The translations under genes and the position numbers were made by a program. From Agarivorans gilvus (GTDB lineage Bacteria; Pseudomonadota; Gammaproteobacteria; Enterobacterales; Celerinatantimonadaceae): DNA of 64,000 nt. The stretch is from assembly GCF_001420915.1 (NCBI RefSeq), contig NZ_CP013021.1, positions 2,263,001 to 2,327,000 of the forward strand, given 5' to 3'. The stretch's first letter is position 1. Every line of letters begins with the position of its first letter. Under the pieces are notes generated by a model. The model saw nothing but the letters and a program-made list of their open reading frames with translations, did no database searches and had not been told where the DNA came from. Shown piece after piece: positions 10,201 to 17,954 of this stretch.

Positions 10201-10302
10201 TTCACTGCGCGGCAAGGTACCTATGGCACCTAAACCGGCCACCACAATCAGCACCATGAATAGCGCAATTAAGCGCGGATTTTTATAAAAAGCGGCAATC
10301 AT
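7216..10302 (-). CDS. RND efflux permease (AcrB/HAE1 type)
   Basis: A 1028-residue inner-membrane proton-driven exporter with the RND plan. TM1 is near 10-30, followed by a large periplasmic loop and a TM2-6 block (about 335-480) with GIMVDNAIVMADT in TM4. A second loop and a TM8-12 block (about 860-1010) with a LIGLAINDAIVI segment come next. The ATG directly follows the stop of the adaptor gene (TAGATG), so the two are translationally coupled. No outer-membrane factor is encoded here; a TolC-like partner elsewhere is expected. Substrate unknown. Confidence 0.93.
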   Translation of the reverse strand: MIAAFYKNPRLIALFMVLIVVAGLGAIGTLPRSEDPEITSRFASIFTQYPGASAERVESLITDPIENKIRKLSEIKLVQSSSRPGFSVLQVELKDDVMDVVPVWARIRDLVGELTPQLPAGSSAPLLDEERGYAFTSIIALRWTGPGESDLAILGRYAKELQSLLRNVPGTDFVDIQGEGSEEILVELDPYQAGALGMTTEQISQMIAAADAKVTAGELINSNTQMQLELRGELDSLERIREIPLISDSNGYVYRLGDFATVSRALKSPPEQLATVEREPAVVLGVRMRSEYRVDKWSAWLTQALDEFRMELPSNVSAEVIFEQESYTAKRLGELVNNVLVGFVIIVLVLLLTLGWRSALIVAMSLPLTVMFTLGCMNFYGAPIHQMSVTGLVVALGIMVDNAIVMADTIGQKKRQGLSGLQAVKQAIAHLWLPLLGSTLTTVLAFLPIVLMPGPTGEFVVGIALSVIFSLVGSYIISHTLVASFSGHFLPSHESGDHWYERGLDIAWLGRMFQAILRTCLRFPKASMLLISLLPMMGFYGVGQMTEQFFPPSDRDMFQIEVYVAPQSSIYATEDVTEQLTEHMYAKDGIKSVSWFVGNNAPSFYYNLMPRQMGAKNYAQAMVTTDDYQAANRLIPELQQEFDREFPQAQVLVRKLEQGPPFNAPVELRIYGPNLDVLKELGDEYRRILTELPNVTHTRATLLPGTPKVWLNVDENESLLSGMSLTQVASQLQANLQGRVNGTVLEASESLPVRIRLADRQRSEVGDLGDLTLSSQLAGNIPLSSLAQLEILPTRGEIPRRNGRRVNVVEGYLRTDVLPGAVLDAFRERLAEQPVAMPAGYSLEFGGEGAERNAAVNNLMASVGVIGVLLVMVVVLSFNSFRLSFVIVLTAIQASGLGLLSVYLGGYPFGFTVIIGLLGLIGLAINDAIVILAELRSDERACQGDTEAIFAGVLSCTRHIMSTTITTVGGFLPLILSGGGFWPPFAVAIAGGTGLTTLLSYFFVPAAFLVIARGKRKIPVVGQPTVAH

Positions 10303-11436
10303 CTAGTTTACTCCGCTTGGCTGCACATCGGGTTCCACTCGCTGCCCTGGCACATAGCGGTGTAACCCGGTGGCCACTATAGCCTCATTCTCGGCTAGCG
10401 CTCCACTCACAAACGCCTGCTGCTGGGTAGCATAGCGCACGCTCACATCGCGCCGTTCCAGTAAGAAAGTCCCATCACTTTGCTGCACAATAGCATAGAC
10501 ATTCCACAGCCCACGAACTCCGTCGATAATGGCGCTCACCGGGATCCAATACCCCGGTTCGTCAATAGTTTCCACCACATTTAGGTAGGCTAATTGGCCG
10601 CTCACTAAGTTGTCGTTTTCCGGCAGAGCAAAGCGTAATTGCACGGTACGCGTCTGCGGATCAACTTGGCCACCAGAGGCCACTAGCTTCACCGCGTAGT
10701 CCTGCTCGGCCACCGTGACCGACTTGGGGGCGACCAAATCAACATGCTCTAGCAAACGCACTGGCACCCCTACTTTCACCTCATTGGCGCCCTGCTGCAC
10801 TACCGTAAGTACCGCTTGTGATGCGCCAACCACCGTGCCTTCCGAGACTGTTCTACGGTCAACAATGCCATTGTAAGGGGCGAGCAGGCTGGATTTTTCT
10901 ATGCGGGTACGATTGGCCTTTATTGAGGCATCGATACGGGCTTTATTGGCCCACAAGGATTTTTGCTGAGCGACCAGTTCATCAAGACTCTGGGCTGAAG
11001 CATAACCTTCCTTCTTCAAGGATTTAACCCGCTTCAAATTAGCCTTTACTAGGGCGGCGTCGGCTGCCAGCTGCTGTAGCTGGGCTTGTAAATCGGTATA
11101 TTCAATATCGAGCAGTTCGGTATCAAGCTGCATCAAGATCTCGCCTTGAGAAACATGATCGCCCTCATCAACGAAGATTTTCGATATTTTCCCTGCTAGT
11201 TCAAAGCCAATGTCGGCACGTTGCTTGGCCACCACCTGTCCCACAAACTGCCGCTCTACTTGATAACTTGAGCTTAAACTGGGCATAAATGCTTTTACCT
11301 GAGCTAGCTTCACGTCCGCCATATTCACCTCAGTTTCGGCATGGGCAACCGAAACGCCACTAAGCGAAGCCACAGCCAGCCAAGTAAGTAGCAGTGGCAT
11401 TCTAGAAAAAGTGAGTGAAAATAATGACCTAAGCAT
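10303..11436 (-). CDS. RND periplasmic adaptor (membrane fusion protein)
   Basis: A 377-residue HlyD-like adaptor linking the permease at 7216-10302 to an outer-membrane channel. The N-terminus is a signal peptide (LLLTWLAVASLSGVSVAHA). The barrel-sandwich (lipoyl) half-motif GFELAGKISKIFVDEGDHV follows at about 78-96. A coiled-coil hairpin covers about 108-175. The second lipoyl half SLLAPYNGIVDRR follows, then beta-barrel and membrane-proximal domains. It is first gene of a two-gene operon, divergent from speB; the 197-bp spacer contains the inverted repeat ATATTT-N7-AAATAT at 11545-11563. Confidence 0.92.
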   Translation of the reverse strand: MLRSLFSLTFSRMPLLLTWLAVASLSGVSVAHAETEVNMADVKLAQVKAFMPSLSSSYQVERQFVGQVVAKQRADIGFELAGKISKIFVDEGDHVSQGEILMQLDTELLDIEYTDLQAQLQQLAADAALVKANLKRVKSLKKEGYASAQSLDELVAQQKSLWANKARIDASIKANRTRIEKSSLLAPYNGIVDRRTVSEGTVVGASQAVLTVVQQGANEVKVGVPVRLLEHVDLVAPKSVTVAEQDYAVKLVASGGQVDPQTRTVQLRFALPENDNLVSGQLAYLNVVETIDEPGYWIPVSAIIDGVRGLWNVYAIVQQSDGTFLLERRDVSVRYATQQQAFVSGALAENEAIVATGLHRYVPGQRVEPDVQPSGVN

Positions 11437-11633
11437 CGTTAACGTCCATGTTATTAAACCAAAGAAAGCTTTACTCAGTGTAGGAAGAGCGCCCTTGAGT
11501 GTCTAGTGTTTAGCGACTTTATTGCAAAGGCGTAAGGGTAAAAAATATTTTGCCGCGAAATATAAAACACTAGTAGTCAAGAGCTGGGCAATAAGCTATA
11601 AATTGTTCAATATTTTGTAACAAGGACGCCTTA

Positions 11634-12554
11634 ATGAGCACGCTTGCCTCACATCCTGATCATTCACTCTATTCCAACGCTAATACCTTTTTACGACAAG
11701 CACTTAATCACCAGCCGCAAAGCTCCGATGCCGATGTGGTGATTACCGGATTACCCTTTGATTTGGCTACCACCGGGCGCTCTGGTGCCCGCTTAGGCCC
11801 AGATGCAGTGCGCCGTGCCTCGGTAAACCTGGCTTGGGAAGAAAAGCGCTGGCCTTGGGACTTTAAATTATTAGAGCGTCTGAAACTGGTGGATGCCGGT
11901 GATTTGGTATTTGACTGTGGCGAACAGCAGCAATTTACCGAGCGTTTAGAAGCTTATGCCGATAGCTTACTTTCGGCAGGCAAAACCATGCTTAGCTTTG
12001 GTGGTGACCACTTTGTCACCCTGCCCTTGCTACGCGCTCATGCTAAGCATCATGGTAAAATGGCACTATTGCATTTTGACGCGCATACCGACACCTACAG
12101 TGCAGGCAGCCGTTATGACCATGGCACCATGTTTTACCACGCCCCCAAAGAAGGCTTAATTGACCCAAACCATTCGGTACAGGTAGGTATTCGCACCGAC
12201 TATACCCGTGAAGGTCACCCCTTCACGGTGATTAATGCCGACCAAGCCAATAACCTCAGCATTGAGCAGGTGATAAGCCAAATTCGTCAGCAACTATCTG
12301 ACTTACCGGTCTACCTCAGCTTTGATATTGACTGCCTAGACCCGGCCTATGCACCGGGCACCGGAACCCCCGTGGCTGGTGGCTTAAGCAGCAACCGAGT
12401 ATTACAAATTTTACGCGGCTTAGTGGGTTTAAATATTGTTGGTATGGATGTGGTGGAAGTTTCACCTAGCTACGATCAAAGCGATATCACCGCGCTGGCA
12501 GCGGCCACCATTGGTTTAGAAATGCTACATCTGCTGGCTGTCAACAAGGGCTAA
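11634..12554 (+). CDS. speB: Agmatinase
   Basis: A 306-residue ureohydrolase, the same length as E. coli SpeB and very similar along its length. It hydrolyses agmatine to putrescine and urea. The binuclear manganese ligands are present: H126 (FGGDHF), D149, H151 and D153 (DAHTD), D231 and D233 (DIDCLDPAYAPGTGTP). The RBS AAGGA lies 7 bp before the ATG. The neighbouring puuC-like dehydrogenase and glutamine amidotransferase suggest a local polyamine-to-GABA theme. No arginine decarboxylase is adjacent. Confidence 0.95.
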   Translation: MSTLASHPDHSLYSNANTFLRQALNHQPQSSDADVVITGLPFDLATTGRSGARLGPDAVRRASVNLAWEEKRWPWDFKLLERLKLVDAGDLVFDCGEQQQFTERLEAYADSLLSAGKTMLSFGGDHFVTLPLLRAHAKHHGKMALLHFDAHTDTYSAGSRYDHGTMFYHAPKEGLIDPNHSVQVGIRTDYTREGHPFTVINADQANNLSIEQVISQIRQQLSDLPVYLSFDIDCLDPAYAPGTGTPVAGGLSSNRVLQILRGLVGLNIVGMDVVEVSPSYDQSDITALAAATIGLEMLHLLAVNKG

Positions 12555-12664
12555 CAGCAAATTCAAGACCCGCCTCGGCGCAGCGCTTACGGAGCCACTA
12601 TACTTAAGTAGTGAGTGGATTCACTAGGCTTGTATAGCTGGTCAATCGCAGCATAGGGGGGCGC

Positions 12665-12856
12665 ATGAGTGATTGTAGTTTACTGCCCAAGGGCACCGAT
12701 TTAATCCGGGCGGTGAAGTATATCGGCGAGCACCACTGTCATGATGCTCGCTCCTTGAACGAGGTGGCTTTTCGTTTCGACTTAAATCCGCTCGATCAAC
12801 AGTTCATTCTTGAACACTTCATCGAACAGCCCGAATCAAAACCACCCGCCAAGTAG
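12665..12856 (+). CDS. Small conserved-looking hypothetical protein (63 aa)
   Basis: Not recognised with certainty. The 63-residue product starts at an ATG four bases after a G6 run that can serve as RBS. It has no signal peptide or membrane segment. The pattern KGTDLIRAVKYIGEHH followed by NEVAFRFDLNPLDQQFILEHF looks like a short helical fold, with one helical segment, a loop and two more helices. It is 110 bp downstream of speB and convergent with the dehydrogenase, four bases from its stop. Confidence 0.6.
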   Translation: MSDCSLLPKGTDLIRAVKYIGEHHCHDARSLNEVAFRFDLNPLDQQFILEHFIEQPESKPPAK

Positions 12857-12860
12857 GTGC

Positions 12861-14357
12861 TTAGCTTAAGTCAATCCAAGTGGATTTAAGCTCGGTGTAC
12901 TTCTCTAGAGCGTGCAATGACTTGTCACGACCATTACCCGACTGTTTAAAGCCACCAAAGGGCATGGTCATATCACCACCATCCCAGTTATTTACAAATA
13001 CCGTACCGGCACGTAGTGCGCGAGAAGTTTTCACCGCTGTATTGATGTCGGCGGTCCATACCCCGGCGGCTAAGCCGTATTCGGTATCATTGGCCAGCGC
13101 AATGCCCTGCTCTAGTTCGTCAAAGACTTGCACCACTAATACAGGGCCAAAGATTTCCTGCTTAACGATGTCCAAGCTGGCATCCACATCATCAAAAATA
13201 GTCGGTTGAATGTAGTAACCACCGGTTTCGCTGAGCACCTGCTCACCACCACACACCAGCTTAGCGCCTTGCGCTTTAGCCCCTTCAATAAAGCCTAATA
13301 CCCGTTGCATTTGCATTTCATCTACCATGGCACCCATGCTGGTATTCGGATCAAGCGGATTACCCGGTTGCCATTGCTCAACCAGTGCTAACATCTTGTC
13401 TAGCAGTTGGCGGTGAATGCTGCGATGCACAATTAACCGTGAGCCAGCAGTACACACTTCGCCCTGATTATAGAAAATCGCCGCCACTGCGGTTGCGGCA
13501 GCCTTATCTAAGTCGGCCACATCGGCGCAAACCAAGTTGGGGCTTTTACCACCACATTCCATGAAGGCACGCTTTAAGTTTGATTGACCAGAAAATTCCA
13601 CCAATTTTTTACCTACTGCAGTAGAGCCAGTGAAGGTAATACAGTCTACGTCCATGTGCAGCGCTAAGGCTTGCCCAGCGGTATGGCCGTAGCCCGGAAG
13701 CACATTAAATACGCCATCGGGAATACCCGCCAGTTTGGCCAATTTAGCCAAATACAGGGCGGTTAACGGGGATTTCTCAGATGGCTTTAAAATGACCGAG
13801 TTACCGGTGGCCAAGGCCGGACCAATCTTCCAACTGGTCATCACTAGAGGGAAGTTCCATGGCACAATGGCCGCTACCACACCTAGAGCTTCGCGAGTCA
13901 CTAAAGCCAAGGCTTCGCTGGTGACTGGCGCCACTTCGTCGTAAATTTTATCAATCGCTTCGGCATTCCACGCAATACAACGCGCAGTGGCGGGCGCATC
14001 ATAAGACATCGCATCGCCGATGGGCTTACCCATGTCTAAGCTTTCCAACAGGGCCAATTGCTCTTGATGCTGTTCAATAACTGCGGCAAAGTTCTGCAAA
14101 ATCGCTTTACGCTCAGCTGGCGCTTTGTTGGACCAAACTCCACTAGTAAAAGCTTTACGAGCCGCGCTAACGGCGAGTTCTACGTCGGCACTATCACATT
14201 CTGCTACGCTCGCCAGCAACTGCCCTGTCGCTGGGTTAATGCTGTCGAAGGTATTACCCGACTGAGCATCAACAAATTCACCATTGATAAATGCTTTACA
14301 AGGAAAGCTTAAATCTGCCGCTTTATCCTGCCAATATTGTAAATCGTGCTGAACCAT
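12861..14357 (-). CDS. puuC: Aldehyde dehydrogenase, gamma-glutamyl-gamma-aminobutyraldehyde type
   Basis: A 498-residue NAD(P)-dependent aldehyde dehydrogenase, close in length and motif content to E. coli PuuC (495). PuuC oxidises gamma-glutamyl-gamma-aminobutyraldehyde in putrescine breakdown. Catalytic residues are N168 (PWNFP), E267 (MECGGKSP) and C302 (NQGEVCTAG). The C-terminal GFKQSGNGRDKSLHALEKYTELK is typical of this group. The ATG at 14357 has a strong GGAGGG RBS 5 bp upstream; an extension to 14441 has none. A broader-specificity betaine- or aminobutyraldehyde dehydrogenase is possible. The nearby speB and amidotransferase favour polyamine catabolism. Confidence 0.85.
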   Translation of the reverse strand: MVQHDLQYWQDKAADLSFPCKAFINGEFVDAQSGNTFDSINPATGQLLASVAECDSADVELAVSAARKAFTSGVWSNKAPAERKAILQNFAAVIEQHQEQLALLESLDMGKPIGDAMSYDAPATARCIAWNAEAIDKIYDEVAPVTSEALALVTREALGVVAAIVPWNFPLVMTSWKIGPALATGNSVILKPSEKSPLTALYLAKLAKLAGIPDGVFNVLPGYGHTAGQALALHMDVDCITFTGSTAVGKKLVEFSGQSNLKRAFMECGGKSPNLVCADVADLDKAAATAVAAIFYNQGEVCTAGSRLIVHRSIHRQLLDKMLALVEQWQPGNPLDPNTSMGAMVDEMQMQRVLGFIEGAKAQGAKLVCGGEQVLSETGGYYIQPTIFDDVDASLDIVKQEIFGPVLVVQVFDELEQGIALANDTEYGLAAGVWTADINTAVKTSRALRAGTVFVNNWDGGDMTMPFGGFKQSGNGRDKSLHALEKYTELKSTWIDLS

Positions 14358-14491
14358 GTTCCCTCCGGATGAGCTATGATCTGTTATGTAATAATTAACA
14401 ACGCTACACAAATATAATTTATTAATCCACACTTGATACAATTTATTTAACAGTTTATGGTTTTAAGCCTTGTTATCGTTTGGAAGTTATC

Positions 14492-15208
14492 ATGCAAATC
14501 GCGCTCTTAAATTGTGACAAAGTAGATCAGCAACTAGCTGAAAAATATGGTGAATATACTGACATGTTTATTCATCATTTAGCCTTGCAAGATGCCACCC
14601 TAGAATTCGAAGTGTTCAATGTACTAAACAATGAACTCCCTAAACTCAATCAATTCGATGGTTTTCTTATTACCGGCAGCCGCCATAATGCCTACGATCA
14701 GCAGCCGTGGATTTTGCAATTAATGGCTTGGATCCAGCAATGCGAGCAATTGCAGCGCCCCTTGGCAGGCATTTGTTTTGGTCATCAGATCATTGCGCGC
14801 GCACTGGGCGGAAAGGTGGAAAAATCCAGCAAGGGTTGGGGCTTGGGCGTGGCCACTAATCGGCTAATAAAGGCGCCTTCTTGGGCCAAAGTCGATGAAC
14901 CGCTAAGCGAGCTGAAAATTTACGTGAGCCATCAAGATCAGGTGACCGAATTACCCGAGCAAGCCGAGCTATTGGCCAGTAGTGAGTTTTGTCCCAACTT
15001 TATGTTTCAGATAGACAGTAATATTTTTGCCATTCAAGGCCATCCAGAGTTTGAACGGGGTTATAGCGAGGCGCTGATTGATAAGCGGCAAATGATCCTT
15101 TCGCCGACTCAGTTCGTTTTGGCCAAAGCTAGCTTAAAATATCCAGTGGATGCCAGCTTAGTCTTTTCATGGATTTTGCAGCTTTACCAACAAGCGACGA
15201 AGCGCTAA
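14492..15208 (+). CDS. Class-I glutamine amidotransferase-like hydrolase
   Basis: A 238-residue stand-alone GATase1 domain of the GMP-synthase-like subgroup. The catalytic triad is C95 (GICFGHQ), H184 and E186 (IQGHPEF). The ATG at 14492 has GGAAG 6-7 bp upstream. It is divergent from the puuC-like gene, so it may cleave a gamma-glutamyl compound such as gamma-glutamyl-GABA. The classical PuuD hydrolase belongs to a different peptidase C26 subgroup, so this role is inference from position only. Confidence 0.82.
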   Translation: MQIALLNCDKVDQQLAEKYGEYTDMFIHHLALQDATLEFEVFNVLNNELPKLNQFDGFLITGSRHNAYDQQPWILQLMAWIQQCEQLQRPLAGICFGHQIIARALGGKVEKSSKGWGLGVATNRLIKAPSWAKVDEPLSELKIYVSHQDQVTELPEQAELLASSEFCPNFMFQIDSNIFAIQGHPEFERGYSEALIDKRQMILSPTQFVLAKASLKYPVDASLVFSWILQLYQQATKR

Positions 15209-15310
15209 CAAAGTAACTGTAAATTAAAGTAAAAGCCCAAGCAAAAACTCGACATATTAAGCCAAGCAACGTTAAATAATACGCTTAGGAAATTAACAGT
15301 AGGATATGGA

Positions 15311-16717
15311 ATGCGCTTGGCTGATTGGGCTTGGATAACCTTGTTACTGGTAGGCTTGTCTGCTTGTAGCCGTAATTCCACCCCCGCTCATACCCTCGAT
15401 ACCGAGCTAGCGGCTAATTCTTGGAGCAGCCAATATCAGCAAGGTGAATTTGCCAATCAAGGTTTTGAACAGGCGCTTCCGGCTCAGCTACAAGCGCTAA
15501 TCAAAGAAGCCTTGAGCGCTAACCCGCAGTTGCAACAACAAGGCTTCGCGCTTGACCAACAACTCTATCAAATTCAAATTCAAAACAGCCAATCTTGGCC
15601 CAATATTAACGCCTTTCTCAGTGGCCAACGTAGTGGCAACGATGCCGCCAGCAGCAGTCAGTTTAGAGTGGGCTTGGAGTTTAGTTGGGAATTAGACTGG
15701 CTGGGCAAACTCGACGCCCAACAGCAGGCGGCTATTCTGGACGCCAAGGTGAGTTTTGAACAATGGCAACAGGCACAAATCCGCCTCGCCGCCAACACCG
15801 CCCAGCAATGGTATAACGTCATCGCTGCCGAGCAACAGCGCCAGCTGATTGCCGAACGTTATAAAAACCTGAAAGCCAACCTACAAATAATTGAAGAGAG
15901 CTACCAAAGTGGCATTAATAGCGCCCTCGATGTCTATTTGGCACGAGCCGATTTAAGTGCGGCAAGGGCTCGACTCAACTCTCGCAGCAGCGAACTCATC
16001 CAAGCCAAGCGACAGCTTGAGCTGCTATTGGGACGTTACCCCAGCGGACAAATCAGTGTACAAGGGCAATTGGATACGCCACTAGCCGCCTTGCCTGCTG
16101 GCCTACCCTCAGAATTATTACAACGCCGCCACGACATAAAAGCTGCCCAATACCAATTGGCGGCAGCCGATTTACGGGTTTACGCCGCCTATCGCGACCG
16201 TTTCCCCAGCCTCTCTTTAAGTGGCAGTGGCGGAGGCCAAAGTAATCAGCTCAATCAACTGTTGAATGGTAATTCTTTAATTTGGTCCGTATTTGCCGGC
16301 ATCGGCGCGCCGCTCTTCGATGCCGCGCGACGGGAAAACATTCAACAGCAACGCTACGCCGAGGCGCAAAGCCTAAATGCGAATTATGTGGATACCGTGC
16401 TCGCCAGCTTCGCCGAAGTGGAACAAGCACTGCAACTTGAGCCCAGTTTACGCCATAACGCCGAACTATTAGCCAGCGCCGCCGAAGACTCCAAACAGGC
16501 CGAGCGGCTGGCCTTTGAAAACTATTTGGCTGGTCTGAATGAATACGTCACCGTATTAGAATCACAGCGGCGGGCCTTTGACGCGCAAAGCAGTGCCATT
16601 ACTGCCTTAAACTCACAACTACAAAATAGAATTGAGCTCTATTTGGCGCTAGGTGGCGGCCTACAACACGCTCAAACTAGCCGCGAGGCCTTTGCCTCCG
16701 AGCCATTATTTGATTAG
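15311..16717 (+). CDS. RND outer-membrane factor, NodT/OprM-type lipoprotein
   Basis: A 468-residue TolC-superfamily channel. The N-terminus carries a lipoprotein signal ending LVGLSAC, with the acylated cysteine at residue 19. Two OEP repeats follow, alanine/glutamine-rich and predicted helical, with the usual NPQLQQQ near 75 and SWELDWLGKLD near 128. LLGRYP and LLQRRHDI mark the middle. It is the first gene of a three-gene tripartite pump; the adaptor starts 14 bp downstream. Confidence 0.93.
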   Translation: MRLADWAWITLLLVGLSACSRNSTPAHTLDTELAANSWSSQYQQGEFANQGFEQALPAQLQALIKEALSANPQLQQQGFALDQQLYQIQIQNSQSWPNINAFLSGQRSGNDAASSSQFRVGLEFSWELDWLGKLDAQQQAAILDAKVSFEQWQQAQIRLAANTAQQWYNVIAAEQQRQLIAERYKNLKANLQIIEESYQSGINSALDVYLARADLSAARARLNSRSSELIQAKRQLELLLGRYPSGQISVQGQLDTPLAALPAGLPSELLQRRHDIKAAQYQLAAADLRVYAAYRDRFPSLSLSGSGGGQSNQLNQLLNGNSLIWSVFAGIGAPLFDAARRENIQQQRYAEAQSLNANYVDTVLASFAEVEQALQLEPSLRHNAELLASAAEDSKQAERLAFENYLAGLNEYVTVLESQRRAFDAQSSAITALNSQLQNRIELYLALGGGLQHAQTSREAFASEPLFD

Positions 16718-16731
16718 GGAACCAGCTGCTC

Positions 16732-17909
16732 ATGGCCAAACTCATTCGACTTAGTCTTCCACTATTAGTACTGGCTATCGCCCTACTGGCGGCGCGTTAT
16801 ATCAGCAATAACAAGCCCGAAGTGCAGCTTCGCCCCCCGAACAACTGGCTAAGTTATCGGTAGAAGTGATGCCGCTGCGTTTGCAAAACTACCAAGCCAG
16901 TGTCAGCTCCTATGGCAGTATTCAAGCCCATACCGAGACCAAGCTAATTGCTCAGATTGCTGGCACCATCACCTATGTTTCGGAAAACTTTCGCGAAGGC
17001 GCCTTCTTTGAAAAGGGCGAAGTCTTAGTCAAAATTGATCCACGCGACTATCAAAATGCCATTACCATTGCCGAAGCCGAACTACAAACCAGCCAATTGG
17101 AGCTCGCCGAAGAACAAGCCAAGGTGACGCAAGCCTTGCGCGATTGGGAGCGCTTGGGCAAGGGCCAAGCCCCTAACGATTTAGTCCTGCGCAAACCGCA
17201 ACTGGCCGCCAAGCAAGCCGCGGTGAACTCGGCTAAAGCCAAGCTTAGCCGCGCCAAGCTAGACTTAGAACGCAGCGTAATTCGCGCGCCCTACGCCGGC
17301 CGAGTTTTAGACAAACAAGTGGAATTGGGCGAATACTTGAGCAGCGGTAAAACCTTGGCCAGTAGCTATGCCATCGACTACCTAGAAGTACGCCTACCGA
17401 TTAGCTTGCAGCAGCAAACCGTGCTTGCCATTCCAGAGAACTTTCGCCAAAGCCAAGCCAGTCAGCCGCCGCCTTTAGTTGAGCTCACTAGCAGTTACGG
17501 TAGCGAGCAATATCAATGGCAAGCCAAGCTGGTGCGCAGTGAAGCTGCGCTGGATGCTGCCAGCCGCCAGCTCTATGTAGTGGCGCAAATAGACGACCCC
17601 TATGGCCCCAGCAACGAAACCAAACCAGCGCTTAAAATAGGCCAATTTGTTCGCGCCGACATCCAAGGCAAACAGCTTAGCCAAGTGTTTGTTATTCCGC
17701 GCAGCGCCCTCTATAGCGACCAGCAAGTGGTGATTTTGCAAGACGGCTTACTGCAACGTAAAACCGTTCACATAGTTTGGCAAGATGCCGACAATTTCGT
17801 CATCGATAGTGGTGTTGAAGCCGGCCAATATCTGGTCACCACTCCATTGGGTCGAGTGATTAGCGGCACCCCAGCAGAAGCAACGGAGCAAGCTAATGAG
17901 CAGCTGTAA
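16732..17909 (+). pseudogene. RND periplasmic adaptor, frameshifted at a C6 run (probable sequencing error)
   Basis: HlyD/AcrA-type adaptor of the pump flanked by its outer-membrane factor and permease. The N-terminal frame starts at ATG 16732 (MAKLIRLSLPLLVLAIALLA, a membrane anchor or signal). It stops at a TAG (16861-16863) soon after a run of six C at 16833-16838. One extra C would join RPPEQLAKLSVEVMPLR to the main frame, which runs to 17909, for 392 residues. The main frame has both lipoyl halves (YVSENFREGAFFEKGEVLVK and VIRAPYAGRVLDKQVELG), a coiled coil between them and beta-barrel domains. Without the fix the protein lacks its export signal. Confidence 0.88.
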
Positions 17910-17954
17910 GCAACTCAGCTTGGCCTTATTCTGCTCGCCAATAGGAGTAAGCTA

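Noticed and set aside
12880..13209. 109-codon plus-strand frame
   Set aside because: It is antisense within the puuC-like gene and has the composition of a shadow frame.
16833..16838. Phase-variable C tract in the RND adaptor
   Set aside because: Six C is short for slippage, and four other genes carry the same single-base homopolymer defect, so sequencing error is the simpler explanation.
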